This document shows, piece after piece, positions 1 to 9,507 of a stretch of 64,000 bases of DNA. The notes under the pieces were generated by a model that made no database searches, had not been told where the DNA came from, and was given only the letters and a program-made list of their open reading frames with translations. The translations under genes were made by a program, and so were the position numbers. The DNA comes from Pseudomonas putida (lineage in GTDB: Bacteria > Pseudomonadota > Gammaproteobacteria > Pseudomonadales > Pseudomonadaceae): NCBI RefSeq assembly GCF_016406145.1, contig NZ_CP066306.1, forward strand, positions 3,596,001 through 3,660,000, read 5' to 3'. How positions within the stretch are numbered: the first letter of the stretch is position 1; each line of letters begins with the position of its first letter.

Positions 1-1131
1 CATCACACAAGCATTGGCATCATCCGGCTCATCGACCTTGATCATCTGGAAGCGACGCTCTAACGCCGCATCGCGCTCGAAGTACTGCTTGTATTCACTC
101 CAAGTGGTGGCAGCGATGGTGCGCAGCTCGCCACGCGCCAGAGCCGGTTTCAGCAGATTCGCCGCATCTGCGCCCCCTGCCTGATTGCCAGCACCGATCA
201 AGGTGTGCGCTTCATCGATGAACAGCAGCACCGGCGTCTCTGACCGCTGGACGGCCTCAATTACGTTCTTCAGCCGTTGCTCGAACTCGCCTTTGACCCC
301 TGCGCCCGCCTGGAGCAACCCCAGGTCCAGCGTACGGATACACACGGGTTTCAAGCTATCGGGCACATCGCCGCTGGCGATGCGTAAAGCCAGCCCCTCG
401 ACCAGTGCGGTTTTTCCGACACCCGGGTCGCCTACCAGAATGGGGTTGTTCTTGCGCCGACGGCTCAGTACATCGATCACCTGGCGGATTTCATCGTCAC
501 GGCCGAACACCGGGTCAATCTGCCCTGCTGCAGCCTTTGCAGTAACGTCATGGCTGAACTGATCCAAGATAGCGAGCAGTGCCGAATCACCTCCTGTGCC
601 GACCACAGCCTTAGCCTCTTCTGGCACTTCTGGCTTAAACAATGAATTCTGCTCTGATTGACGTTCTTCCGAATCGAATTCAAGCAGCGTTTTCACTTGC
701 TCCGATTGCGTAGGACCGATGCTCAACAGAGGCCAAGCGGCTGAACACTTAAGCAAGTTTGGCGCTTCAAATAGCGCCCACAGCAAGTGAATGGACCGCA
801 ATTGTCCACAGTCACGATCCAACGATGCCAACAACCAGGCATTGGTGATCAGCTGCTGCACCTCACTGCTCAACTGAGGTTTGCCGAGAACGCTGCGCGG
901 CAATGTATTGAAGTGGTCAAGCAGTCCCTGCCAGATGGCATCTATATCCCACTCATATCGGCGGGCGATGACCACGAGATCGCCCTCACCTTGTTCAAAC
1001 AATTTCAACAGCCAATGTTCAACAGTGATATGACTGTGCCCACGTGTCTGGCATAAAGATGCCGCTGCCGTGAGTGCCTGGGTACAATATGAGTTGAGCC
1101 GGCGAAGCAAACGTGCAGGATCGTGTGCCAT
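1..1131 (-). CDS. tssH: TssH (ClpV) T6SS ATPase, C-terminus cut by window edge
   Basis: The AAA+ ATPase of the type VI secretion system, which disassembles contracted TssB/TssC sheaths in the cytoplasm. About 377 residues are visible. A Clp-N-like domain comes first (start [13 protein letters not shown]), then a first AAA+ module with Walker A GDPGVGKT near residue 235 and Walker [15 protein letters not shown] near residue 300. The frame is open to position 1, where it ends at [20 protein letters not shown] and following residues, typical of ClpV. I chose the ATG at 1131 because AAGGA lies 8 bases upstream; an in-frame ATG at 1140 is the alternative. An in-frame stop sits at about 1156-1158. 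It is the last gene of the visible T6SS operon, 149 bp after hcp. Confidence 0.93.
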   Translation of the reverse strand, partial: MAHDPARLLRRLNSYCTQALTAAASLCQTRGHSHITVEHWLLKLFEQGEGDLVVIARRYEWDIDAIWQGLLDHFNTLPRSVLGKPQLSSEVQQLITNAWLLASLDRDCGQLRSIHLLWALFEAPNLLKCSAAWPLLSIGPTQSEQVKTLLEFDSEERQSEQNSLFKPEVPEEAKAVVGTGGDSALLAILDQFSHDVTAKAAAGQIDPVFGRDDEIRQVIDVLSRRRKNNPILVGDPGVGKTALVEGLALRIASGDVPDSLKPVCIRTLDLGLLQAGAGVKGEFEQRLKNVIEAVQRSETPVLLFIDEAHTLIGAGNQAGGADAANLLKPALARGELRTIAATTWSEYKQYFERDAALERRFQMIKVDEPDDANACVM

Positions 1132-1280
1132 ACAGGGCATCCTTGTCGTCAATGATCAGCATGTCGCCGCAAGTGCGAGCGCGTCTGAATATCTGAGGTG
1201 TATTTGGCTGAACGCCCGCGCACGGACGCTCAACCCAAGACACTGGAGGCTGTCAACCAGCCAGGGCTGACAATCAGGAT

Positions 1281-1784
1281 TTACCCTGCCGCAGCGGCGC
1301 TAGGGCGTTCATTCCAAGAGTCCGAATGGATGATGTTCCCATCCTTGAATGCCCAGGTGATCTTTTCGTAGCGCAGCTCGACCAATTCCAAGTGATTGTG
1401 CTTTTCTTTCGCTGGGTCTTTGACGTCGTGCATTTTTGGTGCAACTTTCACGACCTTGACGTTTTCCAATTTGGTGTTGAAATACTCCACCTCTTGCCCG
1501 GCATCATTGATTTTGTACCACTTGAATTCTGCTTCTTTCAGCGTCTGCCCCGTGGTCACGGCCTTGTAGAGATAAGGAGAGGACGCGTCTATTTCCTTGG
1601 TGAAAACAAAAGGCGTATGGATGCGCGTACCGGTTAATTTGCCGGTATTGTTATCGGTGGGGATATACAGGTCATGATCTTGACCGACCACTTCAACACT
1701 ACCCTCACGACCCTTTACATCCACCGAGCCTTTGATATCGGCTCCGCCATCGTCTTTCAGCCACAGATAAACAGGAATAGCCAT
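1281..1784 (-). CDS. hcp: Hcp (TssD) T6SS tube protein
   Basis: This 167-residue protein matches the Hcp family in length and in its opening MAIPVYLWLKDDGG, followed by the all-beta pattern with the typical WAFKDGN segment near the C-terminus. Hcp hexamers stack into the inner tube that is propelled out of the cell and can carry effectors. A GAGGAA ribosome site precedes the ATG. It lies 16 bp downstream of the OmpA-domain gene, so it is co-transcribed with the sheath and membrane-complex genes. No effector extension is visible. Confidence 0.95.
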   Translation of the reverse strand: MAIPVYLWLKDDGGADIKGSVDVKGREGSVEVVGQDHDLYIPTDNNTGKLTGTRIHTPFVFTKEIDASSPYLYKAVTTGQTLKEAEFKWYKINDAGQEVEYFNTKLENVKVVKVAPKMHDVKDPAKEKHNHLELVELRYEKITWAFKDGNIIHSDSWNERPSAAAAG

Positions 1785-1800
1785 TTAGAAGTTCCTCATT

Positions 1801-3540
1801 TCAAGCGTTGGGAGTCGCGGAGTGCGACAGGGGTTGCAGTCCCGAAGCAGTAGTCGAGGACTGACAAGCCCCCGCCTCCGGCACCAGGCGAATTTCAACT
1901 CGGCGATTGGTCGACCGTCCTTGTTCCGTGTCATTGCTTGCAACGGGCTCACTCGCCCCCAAGCCTTGCACTGCGAAGCAGTTGTTGGGTATGTCACCCA
2001 TGTGTTGAATCCAGTCGTGAACTGCTGCGGCGCGTGCTCGCGACAAGCGCAGGTTCTGTTCGTCACTGCCCGTCGCATCCGTATGGCCAGTGATCACAAT
2101 CAACCAACCTGGCTGGGCCTTGATGCCCGCAAACGCATTCACCAAGAATTTGGTCGACTCTGGCTTCAACTGCGCGCTGCCACTGTTGAACAGTGACAAG
2201 CTGTCCAGGCGAACCGTGCGTGGCTTGTCAGGCACGCCTTGGGGCATCGCCGGAATACGATAGCCGCTGATCGCAGCCAGCAGTGAAGGCCGTAATCTTT
2301 CGCCTTGATACAGCCCGATACCGAGTGACCACGGCTCCCCCTGGCGGTAGTAGTGATCCAGGCGCTGCGCATCCTGGCGAAGCACCATCAGTGCCTCCTG
2401 GCGTTGCGATACTTTGTCCGAATCGGGGCTCAGCGAAGCCGTGCTGTAGCGTCGCAAATCATCGGTGACCTGACGGATCAAGAGCGTGTTCTGCCTCGCC
2501 GAACTAATCAGCGCAACGCAAGCCGTCAGTACGAACAACCAGATTCCAATCACCACAGCCTTGCTTCGCCGACTGTGTGGAGTACTGCCAGGCAACACAT
2601 GGAGCAGTGCATCAGGAAAGGGTAACGACGCGTTTGTATGTTTAGACCCACTACCTGCGAAGGAAAGGCCAGTCCGCTCCTGTAGCCAACGGTGCCAGAG
2701 GTTGCCATCACGCGCGCCCTCAGACTTGGGGCAAAATGCAACCGCAACGGCGACCGCTGTTACGATCCCCTCGCGGGAATTACGTTTGCCAATTTCCGGC
2801 AAGCACGCTTGATTCAGCCAACCCACGGCAGCGCTCAACTGCACCGTGGTTCGTAATCGATCAGCCTGGTTCTCAGGTTCTGTGCCCCTGCGCTCCCATT
2901 CGGACAGCGTCAGGCACTCACCCGCCTCACGCGCTCGCACACTTGATGCTTCAGTTTCCCAGCTGAACCAGGGCGACACCCCAACTGCGCTAGGGAAGTA
3001 GCCCACAATCAGCAGCGGAAGCGGTCTACCTCGCTTGCGCAATATCGCAACCTGGTGGCACAAGCTTTGTATCTGGTTCGCAAGCACTGCGCCGTCAGTA
3101 TGGGCACTGGGATTGACGAGCCACATGACACTGAGCTGCCCGTCCCACTCTGGCCGCTCCAGCAGCAGATCGGCCACGGTTGCGCACAACTTCAAGAGAT
3201 CGGGCACTGGCACATAACACCCCTCCGCTGTTACCCGTGGCACCAACTGCTCAGCAGACGCGGCCTCAAACAGCTCAGCCAAGCAATCGCCGACCGCTAG
3301 AACGATAGGATGACGATACGAGCCAGCAGGCAGGCGGACACCGCTGCCCCACTGCAATGGTGTACGTTTCTTGGCAGCGCGCTGAGTCCGGCGCCAACCC
3401 AACACCAGCAAGGCAGTGACTACCAGAGTAGCGATGGCTTGAACCTCTACAGCCAGCGGCAACGTGGCAATCAACAACCAGGACAGCGCACCGGCCCATA
3501 GCCAAAGCCCCTGTTTGTGTACCTGCGCCATTGCGCTCAT
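1801..3540 (-). CDS. T6SS-associated OmpA/MotB-domain membrane protein
   Basis: A 579-residue protein with two adjacent membrane segments near residues 12-50, a long soluble region, a third membrane segment near residues 320-342, and a C-terminal OmpA/MotB peptidoglycan-binding domain. Marks of that domain are TGHTDATGS, NLRLSRARA and GRSTNRRVEI. In many T6SS clusters the wall anchor is fused to TssL; here it is a separate protein. It overlaps tssL by ATGA, so the two are translationally coupled. It probably anchors the TssJLM complex to the cell wall. The overall layout resembles T6SS-associated OmpA-family proteins of about 570 residues. The middle region is not recognised beyond that. Confidence 0.85.
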   Translation of the reverse strand: MSAMAQVHKQGLWLWAGALSWLLIATLPLAVEVQAIATLVVTALLVLGWRRTQRAAKKRTPLQWGSGVRLPAGSYRHPIVLAVGDCLAELFEAASAEQLVPRVTAEGCYVPVPDLLKLCATVADLLLERPEWDGQLSVMWLVNPSAHTDGAVLANQIQSLCHQVAILRKRGRPLPLLIVGYFPSAVGVSPWFSWETEASSVRAREAGECLTLSEWERRGTEPENQADRLRTTVQLSAAVGWLNQACLPEIGKRNSREGIVTAVAVAVAFCPKSEGARDGNLWHRWLQERTGLSFAGSGSKHTNASLPFPDALLHVLPGSTPHSRRSKAVVIGIWLFVLTACVALISSARQNTLLIRQVTDDLRRYSTASLSPDSDKVSQRQEALMVLRQDAQRLDHYYRQGEPWSLGIGLYQGERLRPSLLAAISGYRIPAMPQGVPDKPRTVRLDSLSLFNSGSAQLKPESTKFLVNAFAGIKAQPGWLIVITGHTDATGSDEQNLRLSRARAAAVHDWIQHMGDIPNNCFAVQGLGASEPVASNDTEQGRSTNRRVEIRLVPEAGACQSSTTASGLQPLSHSATPNA

Positions 3541-4217
3541 TCCTGCACCGGCAAGAGCGAGGCCACTGCCTCACCTAACGCGTGATCAAGCCCCCACCAA
3601 GCACCTACCAACAGAGCCGCTGCCATCACGATGTGAAGCAGAGGAGACCGCACCCAACCCCACATCGGCATCCGTGGGCCACTGCCTAACTGGACGACCA
3701 GCGACTGACTTGTATCCAGAGGCGGCACTTGCGCGGAGATGGCAGTCAACAACTGCTGCCGCTCCGGGTGGTTTGCTTCTCGGTAGCGCCCCAGGAATCC
3801 AAGCATCAGGACTCGATGAAATACTATGAGTACGCAAGGGTGCACAGAGGCTTCCTGCAGCGCAGAGCGCATATCTTCGTAGAGCGACTCCCCCGCCTGA
3901 TGGCTGCTGAAAAACCTTGCCTGTAAGGTCTCCATCGCCCAATCCTCATGGGCACTGCCTTCGGCGCGGGCAAGTACTGTTTCGTCCAGAAGCGCACACT
4001 GCGCATGACTGATCAGATCGACGCTGCGGCGGTCCAGACCCTCCTGCTGAAGCATGGCTCGTACATGCTCGACATCAGCCACGCACCTTGACCACAGCTG
4101 CGGACTACTGTGCGCATCGGTACCGTGTCGCAACTCGACAACCAACAGATAGGTGTCCTGCAGCAACGCGTCGATGTCCACCTTGGCTGCGCTGTGCTTC
4201 TGCATCGCGCGACTCAT
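3537..4217 (-). CDS. tssL: TssL (DotU/IcmH) T6SS membrane-complex protein
   Basis: A 226-residue DotU-family protein. It has a helical cytoplasmic domain, with CALLDETVL and LGFLGRYR motifs typical of the family, and one C-terminal membrane segment near residues 195-215 with a short periplasmic tail. It joins TssM in the inner membrane and recruits the baseplate through TssK. The gene overlaps tssK upstream and the OmpA-domain gene downstream, each by ATGA. It lacks the peptidoglycan-binding extension of specialised TssL proteins, in agreement with the separate OmpA gene next door. Confidence 0.93.
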   Translation of the reverse strand: MSRAMQKHSAAKVDIDALLQDTYLLVVELRHGTDAHSSPQLWSRCVADVEHVRAMLQQEGLDRRSVDLISHAQCALLDETVLARAEGSAHEDWAMETLQARFFSSHQAGESLYEDMRSALQEASVHPCVLIVFHRVLMLGFLGRYREANHPERQQLLTAISAQVPPLDTSQSLVVQLGSGPRMPMWGWVRSPLLHIVMAAALLVGAWWGLDHALGEAVASLLPVQE

Positions 4218-5569
4218 GAGCGAAGCACCGCGAACAATTCGAGCTGGACATCCTGAAACACACTCGGGACATAGAGGGCACAGACCCCATCAGCCAGCAT
4301 GGCGCGGCCCTTGGCATGGCTGAGGTCGAGCGCGAAGTACTGATTCTCCAGCCGCAGCGGTATCGCGGCGGGCACATGGCTCAAAGGTTTCAGTGGAACG
4401 CCATCGAGTGCCGCATTGACGAGATGGTCCACATCATCGGGGGAACCGATCTTGCACAGCCTTGGGAATTGGCTTTGAACTTGTACGGCTGGCAGCCGGC
4501 AACGGACCGACAAATAGAAGTCAGCACCTTCAGGCTCAAGCAGACGTGGATCGCTCAGAGAAACCTGCCAGCGGTTTGCGCTACGCGCCTCCAGGATCAG
4601 CGCCAGCACGCGGGACGGCAGGCTCGCCTCCAGCAATGTGGATAGGGTACGCATCAAGGGCGGGAAAACCGCCTCAAGGTCCGCGTGCTGGTAGGCGGGT
4701 ATGTCCTCTATGTGCTGGTCTAACGAGAAGGTCAGCAGGCCACCTGCAAGCTTCACCAACTGTTGATATACCTGCTCCGGATGGCGAGCAGGCTGCGCTT
4801 TTAGGTCTGCCAACACCGGCTGATAGGTGTTCAGTGCGTTGAGCAACCAGAACAACGTGACATCTGCAACAGCGAAATCCGCCATTCGCTGGTTGCTCTC
4901 CCGGCGCATTCCCATCAAACGCTCACGCTTGGCGGACAGCTGGGTGAGCAGGTTGTCGAGTTGAAGCAACAACCCAGCATGAGCATCAAACTTCAGCAAC
5001 GGCGGGATGTAGGTATCATCAATGGCCCACCCATCCTTGCCATCACGCAGCAAACGACCCACCGGGCAGGTCAGATAATCCGCATTATCGTCATCAGCCA
5101 GACGCAAGCTCAGCGCATGTTCGAGCACGCTGATTGACTGTATTTCACTGGTGTAGAGATCCTTGGTATCACGCCATACCTGGTGATATCTGACGGGCCG
5201 CTCAGCGCTGCCACCCTCAAACAGGCAGTTGTTACCATTGGCCTGTTCCAGTGGCAAAGCGATCACAACCGTTGCCGTCTGGATATCTCCGGGCAATACC
5301 CGAGAGAGTTCCAGGGCTCTGGGTAGTCGATCCAGCCGATCGGTGTCGATCAAAGTACCGTCTGGTAGGCACAACTGAAGCCGAGTGGCCATCAGCTTAC
5401 CCAACCTCAGCGCATCTGCATCAAACGCCACACTTCGGATGCCCCAAGGGTGGACCAAGCCCAGTGAGGCAATACTCTGGTTGGTCCACGATTCAAAGCG
5501 GGCCTGCTGTTGAAACTGCTGCGCAGACAACACCACTCCGGACGCCCATAAAGGCCGGTCGATTTTCAC
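4214..5569 (-). CDS. tssK: TssK T6SS baseplate adaptor
   Basis: A TssK-family baseplate protein that links the TssEFG wedge to the membrane complex. The N-terminal signature, with W-x-x-G-V-V-L followed by QQFQQQARF, resembles the usual W.EGMFLRPQHFQQQ pattern. I placed the start at a GTG at 5569 because AGGAG lies 8 bases upstream and this gives 451 residues, the usual family length. An upstream TTG at 5596 overlaps the tssC stop but has no ribosome site. It sits between tssC (23-bp gap) and tssL (ATGA overlap). Confidence 0.9.
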   Translation of the reverse strand: MKIDRPLWASGVVLSAQQFQQQARFESWTNQSIASLGLVHPWGIRSVAFDADALRLGKLMATRLQLCLPDGTLIDTDRLDRLPRALELSRVLPGDIQTATVVIALPLEQANGNNCLFEGGSAERPVRYHQVWRDTKDLYTSEIQSISVLEHALSLRLADDDNADYLTCPVGRLLRDGKDGWAIDDTYIPPLLKFDAHAGLLLQLDNLLTQLSAKRERLMGMRRESNQRMADFAVADVTLFWLLNALNTYQPVLADLKAQPARHPEQVYQQLVKLAGGLLTFSLDQHIEDIPAYQHADLEAVFPPLMRTLSTLLEASLPSRVLALILEARSANRWQVSLSDPRLLEPEGADFYLSVRCRLPAVQVQSQFPRLCKIGSPDDVDHLVNAALDGVPLKPLSHVPAAIPLRLENQYFALDLSHAKGRAMLADGVCALYVPSVFQDVQLELFAVLRS

Positions 5570-5592
5570 GACATACACTCCTGCGACCGCAA

Positions 5593-7131
5593 TCAAGATT
5601 TTGCTTTGGGCATCTGCGAAACCAATGAGAGGTTGATGTCCATACCTTCAACCTGGAAATGCGGCACAGCGAACAACTTGACCCTGAAGAAGCCCGGGTT
5701 GTCATCAATGTCCTCGACAACCACTTTTGCCTCTCTCAGCGGGTGGGAAGCTTGCAAGTCATCTCCCGGATCGGTCATCTCGGTGACCAGGCCACTGACC
5801 CATCTATTGAGCTCCAACTCCAACAGGCGACGGTCTTTAGTTGTACCGATATTCTCCCGCTGGATAACTTTCAAATAATGTGCAATGCGAGAAAGCAGGA
5901 ACACATAGGGCAACCTCGAATTGATACGACTATTTGCCGTGGCCTCCGCCGTGTCATAGATTGCCGGCTTGTGCGCTGAGTTGGCCGAGAAGAAACATGC
6001 GTAGTCACGATTCTTGTAATACGAGAGCGGAATCAAGCCCAAATTGGCAAATTCAAACTCTCGGGTCTCCGGAATCATAACTTCCGAGGGGATCTTGACT
6101 TGACTACCCGTCCCCATGTCGTACAAATGAATCGGCAGGTCGGTAACCGCGCCACCCGACTGTGGCCCTCGAATCTGCACGCACCATCCATTGGCAATAA
6201 AGCTCTTAACCATGTTCGCCGCGAACGCGAATGTCGAGCTTACCCATAAATACTTGCTGTGATCCGGCCCCTTGACTCGCTCCACATAGTTGAAAGATCG
6301 CACAGGGTTCGTATCAGGCCCATAAGGCAAGCGCCCTAATGTGCGGGGTGTTATCCCGCCCGCATAACGAGCATCGTCAGTTTGCCTGAAGCCGTGCCAC
6401 TTAATATACTCCGCACGATCCATGTAGTTACCGATATCCTTGATCGCGGACACTTCCTCCATGGTGTTTTTTCCGAAGAAGGCCGGACCAACCGAGTACA
6501 AAAACGGCATATGGGATGCAGCCGCCACTTTCGAAACATTGCGCAACAATGCGATATCTTGCGCCCCTCGCCCAAACTCATAATTCGAAACTGCCGCCGC
6601 GATAGGCTCACCACCAGGCGTATCGTATTCCTGGGTATAGGTATGCAGATACAAACCGCTTTGCGCGATCTCCGGCGCGTCTTCAAAGTCCTGCGCCAGA
6701 TGCTCCTTACTGATATCGAGCAGCTCAATTCGGACGTTTTGACGGAAATCCGTTTGGTCAATCAACGACTTCGCGCCGCGCCAGATTGATTCGACCCGTT
6801 GAAAATCCGGGTGATGCATGACCGCGTCCAGCTGGCTGCTGATCTGAGCGTCAATCGAGGCGATGTGCTCATCCAGTAGAGCCCTGTCGAGCCTTTCCAC
6901 CTTCGGAGAGACTTGTTTGAGACGGTCCAGAAAAACGCTCACCGAAGCAGTAACGCGCTCATTAGCTGTCGCTTCTGACAACGCATCGATACTTTGGAAC
7001 ACCTCAATGCCACCCATCTGTTCAAGCGGCTCAAGGTTTATTCTTTCAAACAGCGCGTGATAGACGCTCTGGTTTTCTTCCACCTGCACGGTGGCGCCAC
7101 GCGATTGCGCAGAAGATTGATCTTCGGACAT
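5593..7131 (-). CDS. tssC: TssC (VipB) T6SS sheath large subunit
   Basis: A 512-residue sheath protein of normal TssC length. Recognisable parts are the N-terminal segment ending in LDRLKQVSPKVERLD, the central WRGAKSLIDQTDF and LLDISKEHL, the RLPYGPDTNPVRSFNY segment, and the C-terminal PGFFRVKLFAVPHFQVEGMD. With TssB it builds the contractile sheath around the Hcp tube. It lies 34 bp after tssB and leads into tssK. Confidence 0.97.
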   Translation of the reverse strand: MSEDQSSAQSRGATVQVEENQSVYHALFERINLEPLEQMGGIEVFQSIDALSEATANERVTASVSVFLDRLKQVSPKVERLDRALLDEHIASIDAQISSQLDAVMHHPDFQRVESIWRGAKSLIDQTDFRQNVRIELLDISKEHLAQDFEDAPEIAQSGLYLHTYTQEYDTPGGEPIAAAVSNYEFGRGAQDIALLRNVSKVAAASHMPFLYSVGPAFFGKNTMEEVSAIKDIGNYMDRAEYIKWHGFRQTDDARYAGGITPRTLGRLPYGPDTNPVRSFNYVERVKGPDHSKYLWVSSTFAFAANMVKSFIANGWCVQIRGPQSGGAVTDLPIHLYDMGTGSQVKIPSEVMIPETREFEFANLGLIPLSYYKNRDYACFFSANSAHKPAIYDTAEATANSRINSRLPYVFLLSRIAHYLKVIQRENIGTTKDRRLLELELNRWVSGLVTEMTDPGDDLQASHPLREAKVVVEDIDDNPGFFRVKLFAVPHFQVEGMDINLSLVSQMPKAKS

Positions 7132-7165
7132 ATATTAGATTCCAGTCTGTCGAGATGATGGTTTT

Positions 7166-7669
7166 CTAGCGCTCGCTTGGCGGTGCAAGGGCAGCAAGTT
7201 CCTTACGCAACTCGTCACTCAGTGCTTCATCTTTAAGTATCCGCTCCAATTCAGCACGGAACGTTGCGTTATCCAGAAGATTGGCCTTCAATTCGCGCAG
7301 CAAATTTCGCATCGCCAATAGTGCACGCAACTGAGGAATCTGCAGAGCAACCTGTTCTGGCTCGAAGTCCTTCATGCGCTGAAAGCTCAGTTCGACCGGT
7401 GTTTCCCCACCCTCGCCCGACAGCGTATCGTCAACAATGACCTTGAGACTCGGAGAGAGATCGGACAGCACGCTGTCAAAATTATTCTTGTTGATATTTA
7501 CCTTCGGCCGCTCTGACAGTTGGCGCTTTTCCTTCCCGTTGCTGTAGTCTCCCATCAGAATGAGTTTAAGGGGAAGTTCCACCTTGCGCTGGGCGCCACC
7601 TGTATGCAGATCAAGCTTGATATTGACACGTGCCTTCGGCACTTCATTCTGAAAGCTATTTGAAGCCAT
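7166..7669 (-). CDS. tssB: TssB (VipA) T6SS sheath small subunit
   Basis: A 167-residue protein with family marks RVNIKLDLHTGGAQRKVELPLK, then a LILMGDYS segment and the NFDSVLSDLSP region. It is the partner of TssC. An AGGAGG box sits directly before the ATG. It is the first gene of the visible T6SS operon, so the promoter should lie in the AT-rich stretch upstream. Confidence 0.95.
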   Translation of the reverse strand: MASNSFQNEVPKARVNIKLDLHTGGAQRKVELPLKLILMGDYSNGKEKRQLSERPKVNINKNNFDSVLSDLSPSLKVIVDDTLSGEGGETPVELSFQRMKDFEPEQVALQIPQLRALLAMRNLLRELKANLLDNATFRAELERILKDEALSDELRKELAALAPPSER

Positions 7670-8269
7670 ACCACCTCCTGCGAACCGGGATTCCTAGCGA
7701 GAACCAACGCCCAAATGAGCGCCACCGAACCCCCAACAAAATCAATTAAGACCAGTCGAACCATTGCGTACGACTGCTTGGGCGGAAGCGCTACCCGGAA
7801 GTGCCTCCCCGATAACCATGGCGCATATTTTCGCGCCGCGCCACCCCCTTTCTAAAATAAGGAAGCGTCCTACAAGACATACCTAAGATGACAACAAATG
7901 TTCGAAGCAGCACACCAGAGCGCCAATATTGATGCATTTAATAAGAGCAACCCGACCGTCATCGACGCATTGACCCAGATCAACAAAAACAACCACAGAC
8001 GAAATAATGATCAACATGCATAAAATGCAAGTTATTTCCACCAAGCCACACCAGAACAGAAAATTCTTACAAGCTCAAAAGCGCCACCCCAAACCAAAGC
8101 CGCAAATAGCAAACATGTACTAGCGTCGTGAGCGGTTAGTTAATTTTCTAACGAATATTGATATACTGCCTGCCTTCATACCTCGCCTGGTTTCTCGGAT
8201 GCCCCGACCCATCGCTTCCTTTTAACTGCAACCTGCTGACGCCATTACGCTTCAACATTGGTTACGCAG
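7670..8269. other. AT-rich intergenic region upstream of the T6SS operon
   Basis: About 600 bases with no convincing coding frame on either strand. The part from about 7840 to 8170 is clearly richer in A and T than its neighbours and has several TAATA- and AATATT-like tracts. It should hold the T6SS promoter reading leftward. I looked by eye for a sigma-54 -24/-12 element on the minus strand and found none. Low GC upstream of a T6SS would suit H-NS/MvaT-type silencing, but that is only inference. Confidence 0.5.
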
Positions 8270-8274
8270 GAGGA

Positions 8275-8408
8275 TGCTGGAGCGAAGCCTCGGGCAACGG
8301 GCGCGGATACTTCTTTTACTCGCTGAAGGGGTGACCTCAAGGCCATCTGTGAGCAGTTAGAGATCACTTCAACCACAGTGTTCAAGTGGCGAAAACGCTA
8401 CCTTTGAA
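8275..8408 (+). pseudogene. IS630-like transposase N-terminal fragment, frameshifted
   Basis: One frame from about 8275 reads ERSLGQRARILLLLAEG. After a single-base frameshift near 8340 another frame continues AICEQLEITSTTVFKWRKRYL and stops at 8406. Together these resemble the first helix-turn-helix of IS630-family transposases (RA.I.L..AEG, then ..V..W.KR). Nothing of the catalytic domain follows, so this is a relic. Confidence 0.55.
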
Positions 8409-8465
8409 TCGACGGCTGTTTCCACCGGCAGCGCCAGTGCCGACCGATCAGCGACCGATGCCTGA

Positions 8466-8945
8466 ATGAGCATGGGTACACACCGGATTGCGTCGCCCTG
8501 GGGCCAGGGCCTTGCCCGCAGCGACGGTCGCTTCGCCAAATTGATGGCCGGATACGCCAAGACTGACCTGCTGATCCTGGACGACTGGGGCTTGGCACCG
8601 TTTACCGCAGCGCAACGTCGCGACATGCTCGAACTGCTGGACGACCGCTACGGCAACCGCTCGACGCTGGTCACCAGCCAGATGCCGGTGGACAAATGGC
8701 ATGCGTTGATCGGCGATCCGACCTTGGGCGATGCGATCCTCGACCGGCTGGTGCAAAACGCTTATCGGATCGAACTGAAGGGCGAATCGATGCGCAGGCG
8801 CGCAACGAAATTGACGGCGGCAGCGGCTTCAGACTAACAATTCAAACCTGCGTCGCTGCGCTCCGACTGCCTGTCCGAGTGAGCGTGGAATGAGCGTCCA
8901 AATGATCGTGGGCTGGGTGTCCAAGTGTCGTGGAATCCGCATGCA
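8466..8945 (+). mobile_element. IS21-family relic: 3' part of istB plus right-end repeats
   Basis: The frame 8466-8837 carries the second half of an IstB ATPase: GRFAKLM, the Walker B region TDLLILDDWGLAPF, sensor motif TLVTSQMP and GDAILDRLVQNAYRIELKGESMR. The Walker A half and istA are missing, so it cannot work. From about 8878 to 8945 come GAGCGTGGAATGAGCGTCC and GTCCAAGTGTCGTGGAATCC, the repeated terminal sequences expected at an IS21 right end. The left part was lost, perhaps where the IS630-like fragment now abuts. Confidence 0.75.
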
Positions 8946-9045
8946 GATGCCGACCGAGCCGCGCACCGTGCGCTAGGCCGTTAAGCCTTCTTCGCCTGGG
9001 CGGGCGCTGTCGCCGGCACGCAGGTAACCTGCCAAATCGCAGGCA

Positions 9046-9077
9046 CAAAAAAAAAGAGGCCCTTAGGCCTCTTTTTT
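9046..9077 (-). terminator. Bidirectional intrinsic terminator, probably of a former tRNA-Gly gene
   Basis: A perfect GAGGCC/GGCCTC hairpin is flanked by an A tract on one side and a T tract on the other, so it can end transcription both ways. It stands 32 bp beyond the tRNA-Gly tail at 9109-9128, in the position and orientation of a terminator downstream of a minus-strand tRNA-Gly gene. Confidence 0.8.
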
Positions 9078-9108
9078 GTGATCCCAGCGACGCACTGGGG
9101 ATCGAATT

Positions 9109-9128
9109 TGGAGCGGGAAACGAGACTC
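9109..9128 (-). other. Attachment-site remnant: 3' end of tRNA-Gly (ICEclc/PAGI-2-type att core)
   Basis: The 20 bases TGGAGCGGGAAACGAGACTC are the exact complement of the 3' end of the Pseudomonas tRNA-Gly (GCC), including the CCA. Homology stops after 9128: the anticodon arm and 5' half are absent, so this is not a gene. As I recall it, ICEclc-type elements insert at the last 18 bases of this tRNA and leave exactly such a core at the end distal to the integrase. The terminator lies on the lower-coordinate side, so the chromosome is to the left and the element to the right. Confidence 0.75.
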
Positions 9129-9507
9129 ACATCCGCCTTCCGAGCCGTTGAAAATTAAGGCTTTTCAGCAATCCCTGAAACAGAGATAGCCTTGATTCTG
9201 GACTCATTCTCTGCGGTAGGCAAGCCCCCTGCTCTCGCCGCAGTGCTTGGCGCGATACATTCGGCTATGCCTCAGCACGTTTGCTCGTGGGCTCCATCGT
9301 GAGCGCGTTTGTTGATGAACTCGGTTTCACGTTCGGTAGTTTCAGCGAGAGGCTTAGACGCTTGCTGGACATCGCACCTTCCACTTACGCCTGCGTCTGC
9401 CTCGTCAAGTGAACCAAGCTGGCTGATAAAGGTGCGAAGTAAAAAAAAGGGCCAATAAAAAATGGCCCTTACTTTGCGACCAACAAAGCGAAGACGGTTA
9501 CTGCGAT
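9129..9507. other. Non-coding stretch next to the att core
   Basis: No open frame or family signature was recognised on either strand. The only structure is the terminator at 9441-9470. The sequence may be decayed element-end DNA. Confidence 0.4.
9441..9470 (-). terminator. Intrinsic terminator after the CoA-transferase pseudogene
   Basis: The stem AAGGGCCA (9447-9454) pairs with TGGCCCTT (9463-9470). Read leftward it is followed by a run of eight U. It lies just past the stop of the minus-strand pseudogene that ends at 9508. Confidence 0.75.

Noticed and set aside
7670..8269. Sigma-54 promoter for the T6SS
   Set aside because: No convincing GG-N10-GC core at -24/-12 spacing was found by eye on the minus strand.
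9109..9184. A complete tRNA-Gly gene
   Set aside because: Only the last 20 bases match; the anticodon arm, D arm and acceptor 5' strand are absent.
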